From an uncultured Collinsella sp. (GTDB lineage: Bacteria; Actinomycetota; Coriobacteriia; Coriobacteriales; Coriobacteriaceae), in assembly GCA_902490095.1 (NCBI GenBank), contig CABUCQ010000054.1, positions 1 through 12,010 on the forward strand: DNA of 12,010 bases, in the 5' to 3' direction. The notes below the pieces were generated by a model. The model was not told the origin of the DNA. It ran no database searches and saw only the letters and a list, made by a program, of their open reading frames with translations. The number at the start of each line of letters is the position of its first letter. Within the stretch, counting starts at the first letter, position 1. This document shows positions 6,504-12,010 of the stretch, piece after piece. A program made the position numbers and the translations under genes.

Positions 6504-8513
6504 ATGGCTAAGTTTGACATCATCGCCGCGACCGGTTGCCCGACCGGCATTGCGCACACCTTCATGGCTAAGGAGGCGCTGGAGAAGGCAGCTGCCGAGC
6601 GCGGTCTGACCATTAAGGTCGAGACCCATGGCCAGGTCGGTGTCGAGAACGAGCTCACGAAGGGTGAGATCGCCGGTGCCAAGGCCGTCGTCGTCGCAGC
6701 CGATAAGGATGTCCAGGCGGAGCGTTTCGCCGGTAAGCCCATGGTTTCCGTTGGTGTTTCCAAGGCCCTGTCCGTCGAGGCCGCCGGCAAGCTGATTGAC
6801 CGCGCGCTCCGCGCCAAGGGCGACGACTCGGTTGCCGCCGCTGCCGATGTCGAGGACGAGGTCGAGGAGAAGGAGTCCGTCGGCCACATTATCTACAAGC
6901 ACCTCATGAACGGCGTCAGCCACATGCTGGTCTTCGTCGTCGCCGGTGGTGTTCTGACCGCTCTTTCGTTCCTGTGGGGCATCACGTCCTTCGATTCGAC
7001 GGCGTCTGACTACAACACCTTCGCCGCTATGCTCAAGATCATCGGCGGCATTGCCATGAACCTCATGGTTCCCGTGCTTTCCGCCTACATCGCCGAGTCC
7101 ATCGGCAAGCGCCCAGCGCTCGTCCCCGGCTTCGTCGCCGGTATGATCGCCATCCAGGGCCTGCCCGTTAACGCCGAGACCGGTATGATCGACGCTGGCG
7201 GCGCTGGCGTGGGCTTCGGCTTCCTGGGCGGCATCGTCGGCGGCTTCCTCGCTGGTTATGTCATCCTGCTGCTCGAGAAGGTCTTTGCCGGTCTGCCCAA
7301 GAACCTGGACGGCCTCAAGGCCATCTTCCTGTACCCGCTGTTCTCGACTGCCATCGTCGGCCTCGTGATGCTCGGCATCTCCGGCCCCATGGCTGCCATC
7401 AACACCGCCATGATGGACTTCCTCAAGGGTCTGTCCGCTTCTGGCGCCATCGTCCTGGGTCTTGCCATCGGCTGCATGTGCGCCGTTGACATGGGCGGCC
7501 CGGTCAACAAGGCTGCTTATGTCACCGGTACCGCTATGCTCACCGAGGCTCTGGCCGCCGGTGTTGGCACCGATACCTACAACTTCGGCACCAACTTCAT
7601 GGCTGCCGTCTCCGCCGCCTGCATCGTTCCGCCGCTGATCACCACCTTCGCCGTCGTCGTCGGCAAGAAGTACTTCAGCCAGGAGGATCATGACGCCGGT
7701 ATCGTCAACCTCATCCTTGGTTGCACCCACATCACCGAGGGCGCCATTCCGTTCATGACCAAGAACATCTGGCCCGTCATGCCCATCATGATGCTCGGTT
7801 CCTCTATCGCTTCGATCCTGACCATTATGTTCAACGTTCACGATCCGGCGCCTCACGGTGGCTTCCTGGTCCTGCCCGTTGTCGAGAACGGTCCGCTTTG
7901 GGTCCTCGCGATCCTCATCGGCGCTGTTGTCGGTGGCATCCTGTTCGTGGCCTTCAAGAAGTACGACTTCGAGAAGAACCAGAAGGCAGCTCCCGCCGCC
8001 GCTGCTCAGCCGGTCGAGGCCCCCAAGGCCGCTGCCGTCGAGGCCCCCAAGGCCGAGGCTGCCGACTTCGTGAAGGTCGAGAACGTCTTTGTCGCCGAGG
8101 ACTTCGCTTCTCGTGACGAGGCTCTGAGCTTTGTCTCCAACCAGGCCGTCAAGGCCGGTGTCGCGAGCGACGCCGATGCCGTGATGAACGCCTTCCTGGC
8201 CCGCGAGGCCGAGGGTACCACGGGCATGATGGAGGGCTTCGCCATTCCGCATGCCAAGTCCGATGCCATTACCGAGGCCGCCGTTATCGTCGTCAAGGAC
8301 GACTCCGGCGTCACCGGTTGGGACACCATGGACGGCGCTCCCGTCAACGTGGCTATCGCCCTGCTCATCCCCGGTGCCCAGGCTGGCACCACGCATCTCA
8401 AGATTCTGTCCAAGGTCGCCGAGGCGCTCATGGACGAGGACTTCCGTGCCACCGTCAAGGGTTCCACCAACGCCGCCGAGATCGCCAAGACGATCAACGC
8501 CCGTCTGGTCTAA
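6504..8513 (+). CDS. fruA: Fructose-family PTS permease, fused EIIB-EIIC-EIIA
   Basis: A single-chain PTS transporter that takes up a hexose, most likely fructose, and phosphorylates it to the 1-phosphate. The start ATG 6504 follows AAGGAGG at 6492-6498; the 24-residue in-frame extension to 6432 lacks a site. The protein has 669 residues. EIIB is at about 1-100 with phosphocysteine Cys12 in ATGCPTGIAHT. An acidic linker (about 112-125) leads to EIIC at about 123-490, hydrophobic throughout, with DMGGPVNKAAY, THITEGAIPF and PAPHGGFLV, all typical of the fructose IIC family. An Ala/Pro linker with two 8-residue repeats (VEAPKAAA, VEAPKAEA; 504-519) leads to EIIA at about 523-669 with phosphohistidine His583 in GFAIPHAKSD. 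The order B-C-A differs from the common A-B-C of firmicute FruA. A kinase, HPr and EI nearby support the fructose assignment, though the substrate is inferred. Confidence 0.93.
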   Translation: MAKFDIIAATGCPTGIAHTFMAKEALEKAAAERGLTIKVETHGQVGVENELTKGEIAGAKAVVVAADKDVQAERFAGKPMVSVGVSKALSVEAAGKLIDRALRAKGDDSVAAAADVEDEVEEKESVGHIIYKHLMNGVSHMLVFVVAGGVLTALSFLWGITSFDSTASDYNTFAAMLKIIGGIAMNLMVPVLSAYIAESIGKRPALVPGFVAGMIAIQGLPVNAETGMIDAGGAGVGFGFLGGIVGGFLAGYVILLLEKVFAGLPKNLDGLKAIFLYPLFSTAIVGLVMLGISGPMAAINTAMMDFLKGLSASGAIVLGLAIGCMCAVDMGGPVNKAAYVTGTAMLTEALAAGVGTDTYNFGTNFMAAVSAACIVPPLITTFAVVVGKKYFSQEDHDAGIVNLILGCTHITEGAIPFMTKNIWPVMPIMMLGSSIASILTIMFNVHDPAPHGGFLVLPVVENGPLWVLAILIGAVVGGILFVAFKKYDFEKNQKAAPAAAAQPVEAPKAAAVEAPKAEAADFVKVENVFVAEDFASRDEALSFVSNQAVKAGVASDADAVMNAFLAREAEGTTGMMEGFAIPHAKSDAITEAAVIVVKDDSGVTGWDTMDGAPVNVAIALLIPGAQAGTTHLKILSKVAEALMDEDFRATVKGSTNAAEIAKTINARLV

Positions 8514-8548
8514 CCCCACGGCTAGCGATTTACATCGCCCCCTGTACA

Positions 8549-8586
8549 AAAGGCGAGGACTCCACCAGGAGCCCCCGCCTTTTTTC
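8549..8586 (+). terminator. Rho-independent terminator after fruA
   Basis: AAGGCG (8549-8554) pairs with CGCCTT (8576-8581), with further pairs GG/CC and CTCC/GGAG around a small loop ACCA, giving an interrupted stem followed by a run of six T. It lies 36 nt past the fruA stop, so ptsH is not simply cotranscribed with fruA. Confidence 0.85.
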
Positions 8587-8598
8587 TTGCCCCTCCCA

Positions 8599-8669
8599 TA
8601 AGTTGCGGTGAAATAGGGACTGTTTAACCGTTTCAACCCCAAATCCAGTCCCTATTTCACCGCAACTTA
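8599..8669. repeat. Hairpin with 24-bp perfect arms
   Basis: Positions 8599-8622 are the exact inverse complement of 8646-8669, around a 23-nt loop. The arms include GCGGTGAAATAGGGACTG. There is no T-run after either arm, and a good terminator already lies 13 nt upstream. Such long perfect arms in non-coding DNA suggest a dispersed intergenic repeat (REP/MITE-like) rather than a terminator. A shared core (AAATAG, then ACTG) links it loosely to the hairpin at 5334-5366. Confidence 0.85.
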
Positions 8670-8731
8670 CAGAGATGGGCATAGACGGTCCTGCTTGCCG
8701 AGTCTTTAGTGCGGACAGACTATCAGCCAGA

Positions 8732-8969
8732 ATTCCGTTTGGTCGATATTACTCTGGACCGACTGAGTTTCCCCAGCTTGCTCGCCCACGGAGGCCCGGA
8801 CGCGGCCTGTGAGATTTATCGCGAGTTCCGCACGAGCCGAAGAGCACTTAATGTGCTCTTCGTGCGAGCAGGACTGTAGAGCAGGAAATCTCACAGGCCG
8901 CGCACGGGCCCCCGTGGGCGAGCAAGCGGACGACAAACACATCTGTCCAAGAATTCGTCTGAAACATAA
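8732..8969. repeat. Large imperfect inverted repeat (core 8776-8927)
   Basis: The core arms 8776-8817 and 8886-8927 match as inverse complements at 39 of 42 bases. The centre holds a second hairpin, CGAAGAGCAC with GTGCTCTTCG (8838-8847 with 8853-8862, loop TTAAT). That hairpin extends outward by CGCACG/CGTGCG across a 4-nt bulge. Outside the core the symmetry continues with small gaps: 8755-8770 matches the inverse of 8935-8949 at about 13 positions, and looser similarity runs to about 8732 and 8969. No convincing ORF lies within. It could be a MITE-like element or a structured RNA in the ptsH upstream region. It has no transposase and no recognised RNA family. Confidence 0.8.
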
Positions 8970-9000
8970 TGAAAAACCGTTTGATGTGAGTTAATATAAA
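8944..9000 (+). promoter_or_regulatory. A+T-rich promoter region upstream of ptsH
   Basis: This is the only A+T-rich stretch before ptsH. Candidate -10 hexamers are CATAAT (8965-8970) and TATAAA (8995-9000), each 5 of 6 to consensus. Neither has a strong -35; TGTCCA at 8944-8949 is 15 nt before the first. The exact start cannot be chosen. The first candidate lies in the outer right flank of the large inverted repeat. Confidence 0.4.
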
Positions 9001-9014
9001 CAACGTCGTGAATC

Positions 9015-9062
9015 TGACTCCTGCCACATACATGACAGGGGTTAAACACAAAAAAGGAGTCA
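9015..9062 (+). promoter_or_regulatory. ptsH leader with two mutually exclusive hairpins, one hiding the SD
   Basis: TGACTCCT (9015-9022) is the exact complement of AGGAGTCA (9055-9062), which contains the ptsH Shine-Dalgarno. The same left segment can instead pair as ACTCCTG (9017-9023) with CAGGGGT (9036-9042), a 7-bp stem with one G-U pair and a 12-nt loop, which would free the Shine-Dalgarno. The overlap makes the two folds exclusive, a layout seen in translational switches. No ligand pocket of a known riboswitch class is recognised. Confidence 0.45.
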
Positions 9063-9065
9063 ACT

Positions 9066-9329
9066 ATGGTTTCTGAGAAGGCTACCCTCGTTAATCCTCA
9101 GGGTCTGCACATGCGTCCGGCTGGTCTGTTCGCCTCCACCATGGGCAAGTACGCCTGTGACGTGACGGTCGTCACCCCCGAGAAGGAGGTCAACGGCAAG
9201 TCCCCGATGGCCCTCATGGCTGCTGGTATCCCCTGCGGTACCGAGGTCGAGGTCAAGTGCGACGGCGCCGACGAGGCCGAGGCTCTGGCTGCTGCCATCG
9301 AGCTCATCAAGAGCGGTCTTGGCGAGTAG
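9066..9329 (+). CDS. ptsH: Phosphocarrier protein HPr
   Basis: HPr is the soluble cytoplasmic carrier that passes phosphate from enzyme I to EIIA domains. It has 87 residues, the standard length. The start ATG 9066 has AAGGAG at 9054-9059. The active-site region GLHMRPAG carries His15, and NGKSPMALMAAGI carries Ser46, the site that HPr kinase phosphorylates in Gram-positive bacteria. Ser46 alone does not prove such regulation, because enteric HPr also has it. The C-terminal helix DEAEALAAAIELIKSGLGE fits the fold. The gene is flanked by a possible leader switch upstream and a terminator downstream, so its expression may be set separately from ptsI. The strong codon bias matches its expected abundance. 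Confidence 0.96.
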   Translation: MVSEKATLVNPQGLHMRPAGLFASTMGKYACDVTVVTPEKEVNGKSPMALMAAGIPCGTEVEVKCDGADEAEALAAAIELIKSGLGE

Positions 9330-9374
9330 AACTCAAACGGGTCGCATGTTGAACAACTAAGTTCATATTTGGGG

Positions 9375-9411
9375 GCGCAGTGACCTGTTGTAAGGTAACT
9401 GCGCTCTTTTG
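9375..9411 (+). terminator. Rho-independent terminator between ptsH and ptsI
   Basis: GCGCAGT (9375-9381) pairs with ACTGCGC (9398-9404). One G-A mismatch and ACC/GGT (9383-9385 with 9394-9396) extend the stem around an 8-nt loop. TCTTTTG follows directly. It lies 45 nt after the ptsH stop and 46 nt before ptsI, so it should reduce read-through and yield more HPr than enzyme I message. Confidence 0.8.
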
Positions 9412-9456
9412 TCATGGATATGGCAAAACGCTTTATCACATGACACGGAGAGAGGA

Positions 9457-11166
9457 ATGGGAATGTATCAGGGAGTCAACGCTTCCGAGGGCATCGGTAT
9501 CGGCACCGTCATGGTCGCCGTCGATCCCGACTTGACGTTTGAGCCGCACGAGGTTGCTGATTCGGCAGCAGAGAAGGAGCGCTATCAGTCCGCTCTTTCG
9601 GTCTTCTGCGAGAAGACCCAGGCTCAGGCCGACCACATGAAGGAGACGGTGGGCGAGGCCGAGGCCGAGATCATGAGCGGACACATTGTTCTGGCTCAGG
9701 ATCCGGGTATGACCGACGCCATCAACGCCGCCATTGACGGCGGTACCTGCGCCGAGCAGGCGCTCATGGACACCTCGACCATGTTCGAGAACATGTTCCT
9801 GTCCATGGACGACGAGATGTTCCGTCTTCGCGCGGCTGACATCGCCGACATCCGCACCGGTATTCTGGCCGAGCTGCTGGGCAAGGAGGTCGTCGACCTC
9901 TCCGTCCTGCCCGAGAACACTGTCGTTGTCGTGCACGACCTCACGCCGTCCATGACCGCCACGATCGATAAGGCCCACGTTGCCGGTATCGTCACCGAGA
10001 CCGGTGGCCGCACGTCGCACTCCGCGATTATCGCACGCGCCCTCGAGATCCCGGCTGTCCTTTCGGTTTCCAACAGCTGCACCGCACTGCGCAACGGCAT
10101 GACCGTCGTCGTCGACGGTGGCAAGGGTGTCGTCGAGGCCGATCCCGACGAGGAGACGCTTGCCGCCTACACCGCCAAGGCCGAGGCTTTCGCTGCCGAG
10201 AAGGCGGCTCTCGAGGCCTTCCGCGGCAAGCCTTCTGTGACTGCCGACGGCATCAAGAAGATCATCGCCTGCAACATCGGTAACCCCGATGACGTGCCCA
10301 ACGCGCTCGATCACGATGCCGAGGCCATCGGTCTGTTCCGCTCCGAGTTCCTGTTCATGGACTCTGCCGAGCTTCCTTCCGAGGAGGAGCAGTTCAACGC
10401 CTACCGCAAGGTCGCCAGCGCGCTCAAGGGTGCTCCGGTCATCATCCGCACGCTCGATGTGGGCGGCGACAAGGAGATCCCGTACCTGCACATGGTCAAG
10501 GAAGACAACCCCTTCATGGGCTTCCGCGCCGTGCGTTACTGCCTGGCCAATCCCGACCAGTACAAGGTCCAGCTCCGCGCTCTGCTGCGCGCCAGCGCCT
10601 TCGGTGACGTCAAGATCATGATCCCGCTCGTCACCTGCGTCGAGGAGGTCGTGGCCGTCAAGGAGCTCGTCGAGCAGTGCAAGGCCGAGCTGACCGAAGA
10701 GGGTCGCAAGTTCAATGAGAACATCGAGGTCGGCATCATGGTCGAGACGCCTGCCGCTTCGCTGCTCGCTGACCGCCTGGCCGAGGTCGCCGACTTCTTC
10801 TCCATCGGCACCAACGACCTGATCGGCTACACCATGTGCGCCGACCGTGGCAACGACACCATCTCCAACCTGTACCAGGTGTACTATCCCGCCGTGCTCC
10901 GCTCGCTCAAGAACATCATCGAGAGCGGCGTGAAGGCCGGCATCATGGTCGGTATGTGCGGCGAGGCCGCTGCCGATCCGCTGCTTGAGCCGCTGCTGAT
11001 CAGCTGGGGTCTGGAGGAGTTCTCGATGAGCGCTCCGTCCATCCTGCGCGCCCGCAAGACCATCAGTCAGTGGACCAAGGCCGAGTGCGACGAGCTCGCC
11101 GAGAAGGCGCTCGCCTGCAACACCGCCGCCGAGGTCAAGGCACTGCTCGAGTCCGCAGCTCGCTAA
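9457..11166 (+). CDS. ptsI: PTS enzyme I (phosphoenolpyruvate-protein phosphotransferase)
   Basis: Enzyme I takes phosphate from phosphoenolpyruvate onto a histidine and hands it to HPr, the first step for all PTS sugars. With start ATG 9457 (GGAG at 9447-9450) it has 569 residues, the family length. ATG 9463 is an equally possible start, with AGAGG at 9451-9455; the longer frame from 9409 overlaps the terminator and lacks a site. The N-terminal HPr-binding helical part (about 5-140) is followed by the swivelling domain with GGRTSHSAIIARALEIPAVL, in which His188 is the phosphorylated residue. The PEP-binding barrel carries GLFRSEF (Arg295), RTLDVGGDKE (Arg331), FSIGTNDLIGYT and GMCGEAAAD with the conserved Cys501. 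All key residues are present. It is preceded by a terminator and followed after 74 nt by the kinase gene. Confidence 0.96.
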   Translation: MGMYQGVNASEGIGIGTVMVAVDPDLTFEPHEVADSAAEKERYQSALSVFCEKTQAQADHMKETVGEAEAEIMSGHIVLAQDPGMTDAINAAIDGGTCAEQALMDTSTMFENMFLSMDDEMFRLRAADIADIRTGILAELLGKEVVDLSVLPENTVVVVHDLTPSMTATIDKAHVAGIVTETGGRTSHSAIIARALEIPAVLSVSNSCTALRNGMTVVVDGGKGVVEADPDEETLAAYTAKAEAFAAEKAALEAFRGKPSVTADGIKKIIACNIGNPDDVPNALDHDAEAIGLFRSEFLFMDSAELPSEEEQFNAYRKVASALKGAPVIIRTLDVGGDKEIPYLHMVKEDNPFMGFRAVRYCLANPDQYKVQLRALLRASAFGDVKIMIPLVTCVEEVVAVKELVEQCKAELTEEGRKFNENIEVGIMVETPAASLLADRLAEVADFFSIGTNDLIGYTMCADRGNDTISNLYQVYYPAVLRSLKNIIESGVKAGIMVGMCGEAAADPLLEPLLISWGLEEFSMSAPSILRARKTISQWTKAECDELAEKALACNTAAEVKALLESAAR

Positions 11167-11183
11167 TTTGGTATCAGAGGTAA

Positions 11184-11213
11184 CCGCGTGGTTGGAATGG
11201 GCCGGCCACGCGG
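11184..11213 (+). other. Hairpin in the ptsI-fruK spacer
   Basis: CCGCGTGG (11184-11191) pairs perfectly with CCACGCGG (11206-11213) around a 14-nt loop. No T-run follows, so it is unlikely to be an intrinsic terminator. It may be an mRNA-stability or processing element, or may slow read-through from ptsI into the kinase gene. Confidence 0.5.
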
Positions 11214-11240
11214 CCCTCACATATACAGGGGGTACTGTAA

Positions 11241-12010
11241 ATGTTCTACACGCTAACCGCTAACCCGGCTGTCGACATGACGGTTTCGAGCTCTCCGCTC
11301 GAGCCCGACGAGAACGTCCGCACCGGCTCGGCCAGCTACACGGCAAACGGTAAGGGCCTCGACGTGTCCTTCGCCTTTAAGAAGATGGGCGTCGACACCG
11401 TCGCACTCGGCTTCTTCGCCGGCTTCACGGGCAAGTTCATCGTCGAGGAGGTCATGAACCTGGGTTGCCTGTGCCGCCCGGTCTGGACCGACGGCATCAC
11501 GCGTATCAACACCTACGTCAACGATGGCCAGCACGAGTACGGCATCCTTAACCCCGGCGCACCGATTACGCCGGAGCACCAGAAGGAGCTCTACAACATC
11601 CTGGACACCGCGGGCGATCTTGAGTGCCTGATTGTCTCCGGTTCTGTGCCTCCCAAAGCTACGCCCGACTTCCTGGCTCAGGTCATGGAGCATGCTCAGG
11701 CCCGTGGCGCCGACGTCGTCCTGGACCTGTCCTCCGACAAGCTCAAGGAGCTCGCTCACAAGAAGCCGCTGCTCATCAAGCCGAACCATCACGAGATGAA
11801 GGCCATCTTCGGCGTGCCGGTCGACACCGACGACGAGGTCCGCGTTGCCATGAAGCTCGCCCACGACGCCGGCGTCCAGAACGTGCTGCTCACCCGTGGT
11901 AGCCGCGGCGACGCTTACTTCTCCAATGGCGAGGACATCTGGTACGCCAAGCGTGAGTTCAACATCAAGTTGGTCTCTTCCGTCTGCGCCGGCGACTGCA
12001 CCCTCGCTGC
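11241..12010 (+). CDS. fruK: PfkB-family 1-phosphofructokinase, partial (3' end outside window)
   Basis: Probably phosphorylates fructose 1-phosphate to fructose 1,6-bisphosphate, the step after FruA. The start ATG 11241 has AGGGGG at 11227-11232. 256 complete codons are visible; about 50 more are expected from the family length of 305-315. The N-terminus FYTLTANPAVDMTV is typical of the FruK/LacC branch, and the middle has GITRINTYV, LIVSGSVPP and LIKPNHHEM, also typical. Two signatures deviate: the usual GGKGxNVA loop reads NGKGLDVS (36-43), and the usual GAGD of the anion hole reads CAGD (249-252), although the catalytic Asp252 is kept. The PTS neighbourhood supports FruK. Tagatose-6-phosphate kinase (LacC-like) is the main alternative, so the symbol is a best guess. 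Confidence 0.8.
   Translation, partial: MFYTLTANPAVDMTVSSSPLEPDENVRTGSASYTANGKGLDVSFAFKKMGVDTVALGFFAGFTGKFIVEEVMNLGCLCRPVWTDGITRINTYVNDGQHEYGILNPGAPITPEHQKELYNILDTAGDLECLIVSGSVPPKATPDFLAQVMEHAQARGADVVLDLSSDKLKELAHKKPLLIKPNHHEMKAIFGVPVDTDDEVRVAMKLAHDAGVQNVLLTRGSRGDAYFSNGEDIWYAKREFNIKLVSSVCAGDCTLA

Noticed and set aside
6447..8642. A 731-codon open frame on the - strand opposite fruA
   Set aside because: It is a by-product of the strong codon bias of fruA. The translation is low-complexity Gly/Asp/His/Leu-rich with no recognisable domain, while fruA on the other strand has all catalytic motifs.
8776..8927. Invertible promoter (phase-variable inverton)
   Set aside because: Long inverted arms flank a segment of only 68 bp that is itself palindromic, has no clear promoter, and no recombinase gene is in the window.
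8732..8969. 6S RNA
   Set aside because: The total length and single long hairpin are suggestive, but the arms are GC-rich and almost fully paired, without the large central open bubble that mimics a promoter.
8706..9063. Small open frames of 61-78 codons in the fruA-ptsH gap
   Set aside because: They run through the inverted repeat on both strands, have mirror-image translations and lack convincing starts.
9409..9456. 16-residue N-terminal extension of enzyme I
   Set aside because: It begins inside the T-run of the terminator and has no ribosome binding site.
9436..11220. A 594-codon open frame on the - strand opposite ptsI
   Set aside because: Same shadow effect: composition is biased, no domain is seen, and the + strand enzyme I is complete.

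Overview
The window looks like the chromosome of a high-GC gut actinobacterium of the class Coriobacteriia, most likely Collinsella or a close relative. This is inferred from the strong C/G third-position bias, the gene order, the protein styles and the Shine-Dalgarno (SD) usage; no search was run. It holds two ordinary functional blocks separated by convergent transcription.

Block 1 (about 174-5315, all + strand) is a compact housekeeping operon: efp, an Asp23/Gls24-family gene, nusB, xseB, tlyA, nadK and recN. Spacers are 2 to 26 nt, with start/stop overlaps at tlyA-nadK and nadK-recN. It is a shortened form of the cluster known from Bacillus subtilis (efp ... yqhY-nusB-folD-xseA-xseB-ispA-dxs-yqxC-ahrC-recN), combined with the actinobacterial tlyA-nadK-recN order. 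The genes serve translation (EF-P, TlyA), rRNA transcription antitermination (NusB), DNA repair (XseB, RecN) and NADP synthesis (NadK). The efp gene is broken near its 3' end by a 47-bp tandem duplication that shifts the frame.

Block 2 (about 5375-12010) is a fructose-type phosphotransferase system (PTS). An RpiR/MurR-type regulator on the - strand diverges from a single-chain permease in the order EIIB-EIIC-EIIA. After a 550-nt gene-free region rich in hairpins come HPr (ptsH), enzyme I (ptsI) and a PfkB-family 1-phosphofructokinase that runs off the window end. Together they carry phosphate from PEP through EI, HPr, EIIA and EIIB onto incoming sugar, and the kinase converts the sugar 1-phosphate to the bisphosphate. 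Terminators lie after the permease gene and between ptsH and ptsI, so the block is probably several transcription units.

No RNA genes of known families, insertion sequences, CRISPR arrays or phage genes were seen. The protein genes are not a novel system. The most unusual signals are non-coding: the efp duplication, a ~150-240 nt imperfect inverted repeat and a 24-bp perfect-arm hairpin between fruA and ptsH, mutually exclusive leader hairpins that could hide the ptsH ribosome binding site, and two dyads between rpiR and fruA that may be operators.
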